Assembly: GCA_000702025.1 (NCBI GenBank)
Contig: JNKJ01000019.1
Coordinates: forward strand, 1-64,000
DNA length: 64,000 nt
Origin: Blautia schinkii DSM 10518
GTDB taxonomy: Bacteria; Bacillota; Clostridia; Lachnospirales; Lachnospiraceae
Direction: 5' to 3'
Translations under genes and position numbers: made by a program
Shown here: positions 45,696 to 54,390 of the stretch, piece after piece
How positions within the stretch are numbered: the stretch's first letter is position 1
How the letters are laid out: the number at the start of each line of letters is the position of its first letter
The notes under the pieces: generated by a model
Told to the model about the DNA's origin: nothing
The model's input: only the letters and a program-made list of their open reading frames with translations
The model's database searches: none

Positions 45696-46578
45696 TGTAG
45701 TATTTTTCACCATCCTCTCTGAGAATTGCGGTTCCGATACCTTTGTTGGTGAAAATCTCCAGCAAAAGGCTGTGAGGAATCCTGCCATCCAGAATATGTA
45801 CCCTGTTCACGCCGTTTTCAATGGCATCGATACAGTTCTGAAGCTTGGGAATCATACCGCCGCCCACGTAACCATCGGAAATCAATGACTCGGCCTCATT
45901 TACATGCAGCTCGGAAATCAAAGTTTCGGGATCGTTCTGATCCTTATACACGCCCTCGATATCAGAAAGGAAGGCCAGCTTTTCCGCCTTTACCGCCTCT
46001 GCAATGGCGCACGCAGCATCGTCTGCATTGATATTGTAGGTATCAAAATTTTCATCGTAACCAACCGGAAAAACAATAGGAAGAAAGTCTTTTTCCAGAA
46101 GATCGTAAAGCACCTGCGGGTCTACTTTCGTGATATCGCCCACATAACCGATGTCCTCACCGCCGGAAAGCTTTTTCTGGCACTGCAGAAGGCCTCCGTC
46201 CTTGCCACTGATGCCCACAGCCTTGATTCCAAGAGACTGCACCAGGGTCACAAGCTCGTTATTGACCTTACCAAGCACCATCTCCGCAATTTCCATGGTG
46301 TCCTTGTCTGTCACACGCAGGCCGTTCACAAATTTCGCCTCCATGCCGACTTTTCCCACCCAGCGGCTGATTTCCTTGCCGCCGCCGTGGACGATGATGG
46401 GCTTGAAGCCTACCAGCTTTAAAAGCACTACATCCTTGATCACATTTCTCTTCAATTCCTCATCCAGCATAGCGCTGCCGCCGTATTTCACCACCACGAT
46501 CTTACGGTTAAAACGCTGGATATAGGGCAGGGCTTCGATCAATACCTCTGCCTTATCTAAATATTTCTGATTTACCAT
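45682..46578 (-). CDS. argB: Acetylglutamate kinase
   Basis: The 298-residue kinase phosphorylates N-acetylglutamate, usually the arginine-feedback step. Motifs: KYGGSAM near 33, [10 protein letters not shown] near 68 and [11 protein letters not shown] in the ATP region. An N-terminal helix before the core (about 1-25) is of the kind associated with arginine-sensitive hexameric forms, so feedback inhibition is plausible. Its end overlaps argD. A 206-base gap with a GCCGCAATTACTGCGGC hairpin separates it from argJ. Confidence 0.95.
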   Translation of the reverse strand: MVNQKYLDKAEVLIEALPYIQRFNRKIVVVKYGGSAMLDEELKRNVIKDVVLLKLVGFKPIIVHGGGKEISRWVGKVGMEAKFVNGLRVTDKDTMEIAEMVLGKVNNELVTLVQSLGIKAVGISGKDGGLLQCQKKLSGGEDIGYVGDITKVDPQVLYDLLEKDFLPIVFPVGYDENFDTYNINADDAACAIAEAVKAEKLAFLSDIEGVYKDQNDPETLISELHVNEAESLISDGYVGGGMIPKLQNCIDAIENGVNRVHILDGRIPHSLLLEIFTNKGIGTAILREDGEKYYNEHA

Positions 46579-46784
46579 GCTTCCTCCTCTGCCGCAATTA
46601 CTGCGGCCTTATTCTAAGATAATGCGCGTCCCTCCGACACCATAGATGCTATAGCTGCACTCCAAGGCAATTTCAGTTCTCAAATGGCAATTCTTAAACG
46701 CCAGCCCTCAAACATCCGTCCCCAAACATCAGCTCACGCATCGTCATATCTACGCAGACAGCGCTCCGAGACTTTGGGTATTCA

Positions 46785-48008
46785 TCAAGAGCGATAATCC
46801 GCATTAATTTTCACATAATCATAAGTAAGGTCACAGCCCCAGGCCGTAGCCTCGGCATCCCCCATCTTGATATCCGCGATAGCCGTCACCTCATCCTCCG
46901 AAAGGATTTTGGTGGCCTCCTCCTCGCTGTATCCTGTGGAGACACCGTTTTCGATAATTTTTATCTTTCCTGCGCGGCTCTCGAAATATAAGTCAACCTT
47001 TTCAGGATCAAACTGTGCCCCTGAATAACCCATGGCACAGAGGATTCTTCCCCAGTTGGCGTCATGGCCGTAAATTGCGGCCTTGGTAAGGGACGAGGTA
47101 ACCACGGATTTACTGAGCGTCACAGCCTGCTCCTTACTTTCCGCGCCCATAATCTTCACCTCAAAGAGTGCCGTCGCGCCCTCTCCGTCTCCTGCTATCT
47201 TTTTTGCCAGGGCGGTGTTCACATAATTAAGAGCCTCTTTAAAAGTCTCATATGCCTCATCCTTTTTTGTAATCTCCGGATTCCCGGCCATGCCGTTTGC
47301 CAGAAGAAGCACCGTATCATTTGTGGAGGTATCTCCATCCACTGACACCATATTGTAAGTATCCTTTACGTCCTCACTCAAAGCCTGCTGAAGCATTTCC
47401 TTAGAAATTGCCGCGTCTGTGGTGACAAACCCAAGCATAGTGCACATATTGGGATGTATCATGCCGGAACCCTTACACATACCGCCCACAGTGACGGTCT
47501 TGCCGCCGATTTCCACCTGGACAGCCACTTCCTTCTTTACGGTATCTGTGGTCATGATGGCTTTTGCCGCCTCGGTACCCGCCTCTATTTCCCCGGAAAG
47601 AAGGGGTGCCATTTTGCTCACTCCGTCTTTGATCCGCTCCATAGGAATCTGCATACCGATCACTCCGGTGGATGCCACGAGCACGCTGTCCGCCGGGATA
47701 TCTAATGCCAAAGCCGCCGCCTCTGCGGTATCGCGGCAGTATCCATATCCTTCCTGCCCCGTACATGCATTGGCGATTCCACTGTTGCATACAACCGCCT
47801 GGGCATGGGGATGATGATAGACAATATCCTGGTCCCACTTCACCGGCGCAGCCTTCACTACATTGGTAGTAAAGGTTCCCGCCGCCGCACACGGAACCTC
47901 GCTGTAGATCAAAGCCATATCTGTACGGCCTTTGTATTTAATTTCCGCCGCCGCTGCCGCTGCCTGAAAGCCTTTTGCCGCGGTGACGCCTCCTGTGATT
48001 ATCTTCAT
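46785..48008 (-). CDS. argJ: Bifunctional ornithine acetyltransferase ArgJ
   Basis: A 407-residue enzyme that recycles the acetyl group from N-acetylornithine to glutamate, and in bifunctional forms also uses acetyl-CoA. The precursor self-cleaves before a threonine; the site is MCTMLG in GMIHPNMCTMLGFV, with Cys where many relatives have Ala. I chose ATG 48008 (MKIITGGVTAAKGF), supported by GGAGAGG; the upstream frame has no family match. argA is absent, consistent with a cyclic pathway. argC lies 79 bases upstream. Confidence 0.95.
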   Translation of the reverse strand: MKIITGGVTAAKGFQAAAAAAEIKYKGRTDMALIYSEVPCAAAGTFTTNVVKAAPVKWDQDIVYHHPHAQAVVCNSGIANACTGQEGYGYCRDTAEAAALALDIPADSVLVASTGVIGMQIPMERIKDGVSKMAPLLSGEIEAGTEAAKAIMTTDTVKKEVAVQVEIGGKTVTVGGMCKGSGMIHPNMCTMLGFVTTDAAISKEMLQQALSEDVKDTYNMVSVDGDTSTNDTVLLLANGMAGNPEITKKDEAYETFKEALNYVNTALAKKIAGDGEGATALFEVKIMGAESKEQAVTLSKSVVTSSLTKAAIYGHDANWGRILCAMGYSGAQFDPEKVDLYFESRAGKIKIIENGVSTGYSEEEATKILSEDEVTAIADIKMGDAEATAWGCDLTYDYVKINADYRS

Positions 48009-48087
48009 ATCCAAACTCCTCTCCTGCAATGCCATGGCCGGAGCCAGTGCGCTGCTTTTTGATAAACGAACAAGTCTGCTGTACCCC

Positions 48088-49128
48088 TTACGGGAACATC
48101 GGAACCTGCAGAAGTCCCTCTGCCTCAGGGAAGCCAAACAGCAGATTCATGTTCTGCACCGCCTGCCCTGCCGCACCCTTCACAAGATTATCGATAGCAC
48201 CCATCATGATAATCCTCTTCGTGCGCGGATCAATTTTAAAGTTCACATCCACATAGTTGCTGCCCTCCACCCATTTGGTCTGAGGACAAACATCCTTATC
48301 AAGCACTCTCACAAATGTCTCTTTTTCATAATACTTATCATAAACAGCCTTCACTTCCTCATAAGACACATCCTTCACAAGAGACGCGTACGCCGTCACC
48401 AGAATTCCTCTGTTCATCGGCACCAGATGTGGTGTAAAGTTGATCAGCACCTCCTGGCCGCACGCATACCCAAGCTGGTCCTCAATCTCCGGGGTATGCC
48501 TGTGGCTCGCCACACCGTAAGCCTTGATATTTTCATTGACCTCACAGTAAAGATTATCCACCTTCGCGCCTCTGCCCGCTCCTGAAGTGCCGGATTTCGC
48601 ATCGATGATAATGGTGGACGGGTCAATCATTCCCTCCTTAAGCAAAGGATAAATGGATAACGTAGAGCAGGTCGGATAACATCCCGGGTTCGCGATCAGT
48701 CTGGCCTTTTTAATATCCTCACGGTTGATTTCACACAGGCCGTACACCGCCTCCTCCACATACTGAGGTGTTTTATGCTCAATCCCGTACCATTTCTCAT
48801 ATTTGGCAACATCCTTAATCCGGAAGTCCGCACTGAGGTCAACCACCTTCACCTTGGAAAGAATCTCCTCATTTACAAGTGAAGCACATAAACCCTGAGG
48901 CGTAGCGGTAAATATCACGTCCACCTCATCCGCAAGCGCTTCCATGTTATCATCCATACACTTGGCGTCCACCAGCTTAAAGAAATTCTGGTAAATCCCC
49001 GCATACTGCTTATCAATATAACTTCTGGAACCATACCAGGCAATCTCCACTTCCTTATGTCCCAACAATAATCTCACAATCTCAGACCCGGCATAACCCG
49101 TAGCTCCAATAATACCAGCCTTAATCAT
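48088..49128 (-). CDS. argC: N-acetyl-gamma-glutamyl-phosphate reductase
   Basis: A 346-residue NADPH-dependent reductase, third step of arginine synthesis. The Rossmann motif is GIIGATGYAG (5-14) and the catalytic Cys is in NPGCYPT near 150. The His region HRHTPEI follows. ATG 49128 follows GAGGAGG. It is the first gene of argCJBD and is transcribed divergently from argG; the 403-base gap holds promoters and ArgR-like boxes for both. Confidence 0.95.
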   Translation of the reverse strand: MIKAGIIGATGYAGSEIVRLLLGHKEVEIAWYGSRSYIDKQYAGIYQNFFKLVDAKCMDDNMEALADEVDVIFTATPQGLCASLVNEEILSKVKVVDLSADFRIKDVAKYEKWYGIEHKTPQYVEEAVYGLCEINREDIKKARLIANPGCYPTCSTLSIYPLLKEGMIDPSTIIIDAKSGTSGAGRGAKVDNLYCEVNENIKAYGVASHRHTPEIEDQLGYACGQEVLINFTPHLVPMNRGILVTAYASLVKDVSYEEVKAVYDKYYEKETFVRVLDKDVCPQTKWVEGSNYVDVNFKIDPRTKRIIMMGAIDNLVKGAAGQAVQNMNLLFGFPEAEGLLQVPMFP

Positions 49129-49221
49129 AACTTCCTCCTCTGCAGCATTCTGGTGTGGACCTTGCCCGTTCTTCCTCTGCTGCTTATTCATTTAATTCCT
49201 CACCCTTTTGGCAATGCATAG

Positions 49222-49250
49222 ATTATACATCTTTCTTGCATATTATGCAA
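49222..49250 (-). promoter_or_regulatory. argC promoter with overlapping palindrome
   Basis: On the minus strand TTGCAT (49250-49245), a 17-base spacer and TATAAT (49227-49222). The palindrome TTGCATATTATGCAA (49236-49250) covers the -35 and part of the spacer. It resembles an ARG box, though its half-sites differ from the usual TGAAT. Confidence 0.75.
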
Positions 49251-49369
49251 TAGTGTTTTTGCACATGTTTTCCATCTATTTTACAGTATCTTGTGCATTT
49301 TTATATGTTTATTCCTATTTTATAGTGCATTTTTATGCAAAAATATTTTGACTTTTTTTAAAATCCCTA

Positions 49370-49398
49370 TTGCATATTTATAAAAAATGTTGTATATT
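49370..49398 (+). promoter_or_regulatory. argG promoter
   Basis: TTGCAT (49370-49375), 17 bases and TATATT (49393-49398). The same -35 hexamer is used by the divergent argC promoter. The start codon is about 130 bases downstream, leaving a leader with an ARG box. Confidence 0.65.
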
Positions 49399-49441
49399 AT
49401 CCATTGTCAGCACTGAGGACATCAAAATCCTATGCTGCGCA

Positions 49442-49455
49442 TGAATATTTATTCA
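49442..49455. promoter_or_regulatory. ArgR-type ARG box in the argG leader
   Basis: TGAATATTTATTCA is a near-perfect dyad that matches the Firmicutes ARG-box pattern TGAATAATTATTCA in all but two central positions. It lies about 45 bases after the argG -10, where arginine-bound ArgR/AhrC could block transcription. No argR gene is in the window. Confidence 0.72.
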
Positions 49456-49531
49456 CAAACAAAATAAGAGATCAACCGTTCCGCAGACACGTGGAACGAT
49501 AAAAAATTCAGAAATTCAGGAGGAGATTATT

Positions 49532-50758
49532 ATGAAGGAAAAAGTTGTTTTAGCGTACTCAGGCGGTCTTGATACCACAGCACTGATTCCGTGGCTGAAA
49601 GAAAACTTCGACTACGAAGTTATCTGCTGCTGCGTAGACTGCGGCCAGGGAAACGAACTGGACGGTCTGGACGAGAGAGCCAAGCTTTCCGGCGCTTCTA
49701 AATTATATATCGAAAATATCATTGACGAATTCTGTGACGACTACATCATGCCCTGCGTACAGGCAGGCGCTGTATACGAGCACAAATATCTTCTTGGCAC
49801 CTCCATGGCACGTCCGGGAATCGCTAAGAAATTAGTAGAAATCGCCCGCAAGGAAGGCGCTTCCGCCATCTGCCACGGCGCTACCGGAAAAGGAAATGAC
49901 CAGATTCGTTTCGAGCTGGGAATCAAAGCCCTTGCTCCGGATTTAAAAATCATTGCCCCCTGGCGTATGACCGATGTGTGGACCATGCAGTCCCGTGAAG
50001 ACGAAATCGCTTTCTGCCAGGCACACGGCATTAATCTTCCGTTTGATGCCAGCCACAGCTACAGCCGTGACCGGAACCTCTGGCACATCAGCCACGAGGG
50101 CCTCGAACTGGAAAATCCGGCTCAGTCCCCGAACTACGACGACCTGCTGGTACTTGGCGTAACTCCGCAGAAAGCCCCGGACAAAGAGACAGAAGTATCC
50201 ATCACCTTTGAAGCCGGCGTGCCGAAAACCTTAAACGGCAAGGCTATGAAGGTTTCTGAGATTATTACAGAATTAAATAAATTAGGCGGTGAAAACGGCA
50301 TCGGCATTATCGATATCGTCGAAAACCGTGTCGTAGGAATGAAATCCCGCGGCGTTTACGAGACACCCGGAGGAACCATCCTCATGGAAGCTCACGACCA
50401 GCTTGAGGAGCTCATTCTTGACCGTGACACCATGGAAACAAAGAAAAAACTGGGCAGCCAGTTTGCACAGATCGTGTACGAGGGAAAATGGTTCACACCT
50501 CTGCGTGAAGCAATCCAGGCATTTGTGGAATCCACCCAGCAGTATGTGACAGGTGAAGTGAAATTCAAGCTTTACAAGGGCAACATCATCAAAGCCGGAA
50601 CCACTTCCCCATACAGCCTATACAGCGAATCTCTTGCATCCTTTACCACCGGTGATCTCTACGACCACCACGACGCAGACGGCTTCATCACCCTCTTCGG
50701 ACTTCCTCTGAAGGTACGCGCCATGAAAATGGCAGAGGTGAAGAACGCCAATAAATAA
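49532..50758 (+). CDS. argG: Argininosuccinate synthase
   Basis: The 408-residue ligase joins citrulline and aspartate with ATP. The P-loop-like motif is AYSGGLDTT (8-16), and KGNDQIRFE and TSPYSLYSESLASF-type family strings follow. AGGAGG lies upstream of the ATG. argH is not adjacent, so the last step is encoded elsewhere. It is divergent from argCJBD, and their control is probably shared. Confidence 0.96.
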   Translation: MKEKVVLAYSGGLDTTALIPWLKENFDYEVICCCVDCGQGNELDGLDERAKLSGASKLYIENIIDEFCDDYIMPCVQAGAVYEHKYLLGTSMARPGIAKKLVEIARKEGASAICHGATGKGNDQIRFELGIKALAPDLKIIAPWRMTDVWTMQSREDEIAFCQAHGINLPFDASHSYSRDRNLWHISHEGLELENPAQSPNYDDLLVLGVTPQKAPDKETEVSITFEAGVPKTLNGKAMKVSEIITELNKLGGENGIGIIDIVENRVVGMKSRGVYETPGGTILMEAHDQLEELILDRDTMETKKKLGSQFAQIVYEGKWFTPLREAIQAFVESTQQYVTGEVKFKLYKGNIIKAGTTSPYSLYSESLASFTTGDLYDHHDADGFITLFGLPLKVRAMKMAEVKNANK

Positions 50759-50783
50759 GTGATCTCTTTTTCAATATAAGTCC

Positions 50784-50812
50784 GGGGGCAGATAGAATCC
50801 TTATCTGCCCCC
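50784..50812 (+). terminator. Hairpin after argG
   Basis: GGGGGCAGATA and TATCTGCCCCC form an 11-bp perfect stem 25 bases after the argG stop. Downstream sequence is AT-rich with a short T run. Terminator function is likely. Confidence 0.75.
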
Positions 50813-50975
50813 TGATTATCTATAAATTTTTATAAGATTTCTATGCCTGGTAAAATCTCTGCAATGAAGTTAGCTAAATCTAATACACCTATACTTCCTT
50901 CCGAATTTCCTTCATGTAATCCTGTAAAAAGTAACTTTACCGATAAATTTTATCCAACATAAAATTTGTTACTCT

Positions 50976-51004
50976 TTGACATCCTTTCCGATATCAACTA
51001 TAAT
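50976..51004 (+). promoter_or_regulatory. Strong promoter of the DUF3791/DUF3990-like module
   Basis: TTGACA (50976-50981), exactly 17 bases, TATAAT (50999-51004): a perfect vegetative consensus. The first start codon is about 37 bases downstream. Such a strong promoter suits an antitoxin-first operon. Confidence 0.88.
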
Positions 51005-51040
51005 AAAGGTGCACAATGTGCCCCAAGGGAGGACATTCAT

Positions 51041-51241
51041 ATGAGTAAACTTTCTTTTAAAACTTTTTGTATTGAACATTACAGCCATCACATCGGCAAG
51101 CCCAGCAACGAAGTCTTTTCCCTATTCCAAAAAGAAGGTGTTTTAGCCCTGCTTGACGATGAATATGATGATCTGCACGGTATGGGAATGGAATATCTTA
51201 TGCAGTTTATCGATGAATATTTGTGCGAGGTAAAAAAATGA
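51041..51241 (+). CDS. 66-residue DUF3791-like protein, candidate antitoxin
   Basis: A small helical protein (FCIEHYSHHIGKPSNEVFSL, then GVLALLDDEYDDLHGMGMEY). It fits the DUF3791 type as I recall it: small Firmicutes proteins often next to DUF3990 genes. ATG 51041 follows GGGAGGAC. Its stop overlaps the next start (ATGA). It is the same length as, and visibly related to, the third gene of the module (shared Gx4LxDxxxxLxxxGxxxxxxFIxxY spacing). An antitoxin role is inferred. Confidence 0.78.
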   Translation: MSKLSFKTFCIEHYSHHIGKPSNEVFSLFQKEGVLALLDDEYDDLHGMGMEYLMQFIDEYLCEVKK

Positions 51242-51726
51242 TTTTATATCACGGCTCTACCATAGCCGTAGAGCACCCGGAAATCATCAAGTCAGAAGTC
51301 GGAAGAGACTTCGGATTTGCTTTCTATACAACAGATATTAAAGAACAGGCAATTCGCTGGGCCAGAAGAAAGGCCATGATTTCAGGCAGAAAAAAGCATC
51401 AGACCATACTCCCTGTCATTTCTGTATATGAATGGTCAGAGACACCTAATCTGTCAGTAAAAGTATTTAAAGGCGCATCGATCGAATGGCTGGATATGAT
51501 TACAAAATGCCGCAGTAACCCGGATTACCATCACGATTATGATATTGTTATTGGAAAAATCGCCAACGATAATGTAGGCGAAACTGTTTCCTATGTATTG
51601 CAGGGTATCATGCGCAAAGAGGACGCCATAGAACGATTAAAGTTCGAGAAAATCAATAACCAAATCGCCTTTTGTACAGACAAGTCTCTCGACTGTCTGC
51701 ACTATAAAACGTCTTTTAATGGATAG
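51238..51726 (+). CDS. DUF3990-like predicted ADP-ribosyltransferase
   Basis: A 162-residue protein. It opens with MILYHGST, then GFAFYTTDIKEQAIRWA, and ends with NQIAFCTDKSLDCL. This order (His in LYHGS, Tyr in FYTT, QxxF/C-terminal element) is what I know from DUF3990, placed with the ADP-ribosyltransferase fold; it resembles H-Y type ARTs, but the third catalytic residue is not certain. It is sandwiched between two related 66-residue proteins. A toxin that modifies a cellular target with NAD is plausible but untested. Confidence 0.72.
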   Translation: MILYHGSTIAVEHPEIIKSEVGRDFGFAFYTTDIKEQAIRWARRKAMISGRKKHQTILPVISVYEWSETPNLSVKVFKGASIEWLDMITKCRSNPDYHHDYDIVIGKIANDNVGETVSYVLQGIMRKEDAIERLKFEKINNQIAFCTDKSLDCLHYKTSFNG

Positions 51727-51736
51727 GAGAATACCC

Positions 51737-51937
51737 ATGGAGCATTACTTAATCCGCGCAACCATTATCCCCGAAATCGTCAGATTAATTGCGAAAAAAT
51801 ATAATCTCACAGAGGATGAGGCTTTAAAAGCTTTCTACGAATCATCAACCGGAGCCTCTCTGGCCGATGATGAGACAGGACTCTATGGTCAGTCAATCCT
51901 TTTCATTTTCGGGCTTTACATGCAGGAAAAAGACTGA
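51737..51937 (+). CDS. Second 66-residue DUF3791-like protein
   Basis: A small acidic helical protein (IIPEIVRLIAKKYNLTEDEA, then LKAFYESSTGASLADDE). It is related to the first gene of the module. I chose ATG 51737, seven bases after AGGAGA; an earlier ATG overlaps the ART gene end. Its last 45 bases overlap the tail of the converging 389-residue gene, an uncommon arrangement. Confidence 0.78.
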   Translation: MEHYLIRATIIPEIVRLIAKKYNLTEDEALKAFYESSTGASLADDETGLYGQSILFIFGLYMQEKD

Positions 51938-53062
51938 ACTTCTCGTCCTTATAAATCTGTAATTTTGATGTACAAATTTCCAGAAGCTCACCACCGCCAT
52001 CACACCCAATACAGGCTCTATCACCCCCGCAGCAGCAATCATCCGCGTGCCCTGCACGGTCCCGGGCACGCCTGTGATGCTCTGATAAAATGCAGCGATT
52101 TCCCTCAGATAATACCCCACATCAAAAATGTGCCCCGGCGGAAGATACTGTGCGGGGATTTTTATCTGGGCAGCCAAGGCATACCATAAGCCGCAGCCTC
52201 CCACCACGATAAACAATCCCAGCCCCAGGCGACACAGCCTCCTGGCGGCAGAGGAAGCTTTTCCCCTGCAAGCCTTCACAAGCTCCTTCCATCCGCCGGC
52301 TAAAATTCCCAACAAAACCGGCAGCATTAGCAAAAATAAAAACAGCTTCTGGAGCCCGGCCAAGGCCGCTTTCATCAGACGCAGGTCCTGAAACTTTCCC
52401 TCCAGAGTCCTTCCATAAACCTCATTCAGTTCATAGTAGCTGTCTCTCGCATAAATTTCCCGCCCATTCCTGCCGCAAAACAGAATTCGGTTTACCCGGA
52501 AGTTCTTCTCATCCGGCGGCATATTTACCACAATATCGCCGTATTCCGTCTGCGTAATCCGCGCCAGCAATCCAGAACCAGGATCAAGTATTCCCTTTAC
52601 CAAATACTGAATACCGCCCACCTCAACAACATCGCCCACGCTCCTGCCAAGCCTGTCCGCCTGAAGTGTGCTCAACAGCATCTGCGGCATTCCGTCATCA
52701 AAGCCCAGCAATTCCCCGCTGCTTACCGCATATCTTCCAAGCTCCTGGTATTCCTCATCCATCACAGTCATACGTCCTATTGGACTCTCAGCCTCACCCG
52801 CGCACCCGGTTACGAGCTTTTCACTTTCCGCCTTGATCCGGCTCTCCTCCCATGTAAAAACCCCGCCCTCGGGCGCAGTATATAAAACCGCATCAGGTAC
52901 ATATGCCACGATTTGATCATGCGTGTTCCCCATCATATAAGCAAACACAAAGGCCAAAACCATAAAAACCAGTATCTTTCCTAATTCTGACACTATTTTC
53001 CCCTTCATAAATCCTGCCTCTGTCTTCTCTTTCATTGATTCTGCTGCCGTTTTCCCCTTCAT
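51893..53062 (-). CDS. Membrane protein with extracytoplasmic domain (FtsX-like topology)
   Basis: A 389-residue protein. A repeated N-terminus (MKGKTAAES, MKEKTEAGF, MKGKI: 27-bp units) is followed by one helix (about 28-46), an extracytoplasmic region (50-235) and three helices near 238-258, 281-300 and 350-370. The topology matches MacB/FtsX-type permeases, but I see no family motif. The repeated Met codons give several possible starts. It is last in a minus-strand run after the sugar-type permeases. Function unknown. Confidence 0.72.
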   Translation of the reverse strand: MKGKTAAESMKEKTEAGFMKGKIVSELGKILVFMVLAFVFAYMMGNTHDQIVAYVPDAVLYTAPEGGVFTWEESRIKAESEKLVTGCAGEAESPIGRMTVMDEEYQELGRYAVSSGELLGFDDGMPQMLLSTLQADRLGRSVGDVVEVGGIQYLVKGILDPGSGLLARITQTEYGDIVVNMPPDEKNFRVNRILFCGRNGREIYARDSYYELNEVYGRTLEGKFQDLRLMKAALAGLQKLFLFLLMLPVLLGILAGGWKELVKACRGKASSAARRLCRLGLGLFIVVGGCGLWYALAAQIKIPAQYLPPGHIFDVGYYLREIAAFYQSITGVPGTVQGTRMIAAAGVIEPVLGVMAVVSFWKFVHQNYRFIRTRSSVFFLHVKPENEKD

Positions 53063-53086
53063 TGCTTCACCTTCACTTCCGAACTT

Positions 53087-53479
53087 TCACTTCTGCACCT
53101 TCCTAACCGTCTCTTCATCCTTCAATTCCCGCGAGGAATACCCGACAATCATCCCTCCGATTCGCCTTTGTGTACTTTGCACCAGCACCTTGTCGCTGCC
53201 GTCCCCGGTCACCTCTGCCGGATTAAACCGCACCTGCCACTCCTTTCCCCAAAGGCCGTCTGTCTCCTCCATGCAGAAAAATCCCGGTACTCCCTGCTCA
53301 TTTTCCACGATACAGCACGCAGGAATACGCAGAAGCTCTCCTGTGCTGCTTTCCACCTTCTCAATATTCACAGTGTCCACCTCCGTCACCATATTCTCCC
53401 TGATAACAATAGAAGTGACCGTACACAAAAGCAGGAAAATAAAAAATGCGCTTCCTATCCCAAAAACCTTTTCCTTCAT
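53087..53479 (-). CDS. Small membrane-anchored protein of unknown role
   Basis: A ~130-residue protein with one N-terminal helix (about 6-26) and an extracytoplasmic part with a Cys pair (PACCIVENE) and a further Cys (FFCMEE). ATG 53479 is better spaced from AAGGAGG than the ATG two codons earlier. It lies eight to fourteen bases after the MalG-like gene and 24 bases before the 389-residue gene, so the three are probably co-expressed. It may be a small adaptor for the neighbouring transporter. Confidence 0.68.
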   Translation of the reverse strand: MKEKVFGIGSAFFIFLLLCTVTSIVIRENMVTEVDTVNIEKVESSTGELLRIPACCIVENEQGVPGFFCMEETDGLWGKEWQVRFNPAEVTGDGSDKVLVQSTQRRIGGMIVGYSSRELKDEETVRKVQK

Positions 53480-53493
53480 ACACATGGACCTCC

Positions 53494-54390
53494 TTATTTC
53501 ATTGCAGTGACCACGATTTCCTCAGAAAGCTCCTCATTAAAAAATAGAAACAGCAGCGTCACCGGTATCAGGCAAAGCACCCCGCACACATACTGCAGGG
53601 AATAATTATATCCGCTCATACTTGCAAGGAACACAGACAGCGGAAACTGCTGCACACTATCCAGGAACACCATGGGCTGCTCCACCATATTCCAGTTATC
53701 CACAAACACAAGCACCACAAGACACGCCACCCCCGGCTTGGCTGCGGGAACCAACACACTGACAAGGGTTCTGAGCGTACCCGCTCCGTCCAGTCTCGCC
53801 GCCTCCAGAAGCTCCATGGGAATCCCCTGAAACACCAGTGTCATCAAAAAGGTAGAAAACGGCGAAAACACAGCCGGCAGAATCAACGCCCAATAGCTCC
53901 CAAGAAGGCCCAGCCTGCTGAGGATCAGATAGTTCGGAACCAAGGCTGCCTGAACCGGGAGAATCATAAACAATACCATAAGCGCAAACCACACCTGCTT
54001 TCCGCGGAAACGGTATTTGGCAAACGCCATCCCCGCAAGGCATCCCACTGCCAATTGCCCCGCCGCAATCACAGAACACAGCCCAATACTTTTCCAGAAC
54101 TTCAGCAGATAATTAGGTGTCGCCAAAAACACCTTATAATACGCCATTAGAGAAAAATGCCCGGCTGACACGAAGTTCTGTCCCGCGAGCTGTTCTCCCA
54201 ACTCCGTCACGAAAAAGGAATTTACAAATGTAAATAAAACAGGAAATAATACTACAATTCCCAGAATAATCATTAGCAGCGGCTTCGCAACACTACCTGA
54301 CTTTACAGCACCATCTGACTTCACAGTACCACCTGGCTCCACAGCGCCACCTGACTTCACAGTACCACCCGGCTTCACTCTTTTATTCAT
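53494..54390 (-). CDS. Carbohydrate ABC importer permease (MalG-like)
   Basis: A 298-residue permease with six membrane helices and the ATPase-docking EAA loop (ELLEAARLDGAGTLRTLVSV). The first ~30 residues are unusual: 6-residue tandem repeats (GGTVKS, GGAVEP, DGAVKS; 18-bp DNA units at about 54295-54380) that no MalG needs. It overlaps the MalF-like gene. Substrate is unknown; family members move oligosaccharides or polyols. No ATPase gene is in this cluster, so a shared MsmX-type ATPase is likely. Confidence 0.9.
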   Translation of the reverse strand: MNKRVKPGGTVKSGGAVEPGGTVKSDGAVKSGSVAKPLLMIILGIVVLFPVLFTFVNSFFVTELGEQLAGQNFVSAGHFSLMAYYKVFLATPNYLLKFWKSIGLCSVIAAGQLAVGCLAGMAFAKYRFRGKQVWFALMVLFMILPVQAALVPNYLILSRLGLLGSYWALILPAVFSPFSTFLMTLVFQGIPMELLEAARLDGAGTLRTLVSVLVPAAKPGVACLVVLVFVDNWNMVEQPMVFLDSVQQFPLSVFLASMSGYNYSLQYVCGVLCLIPVTLLFLFFNEELSEEIVVTAMK

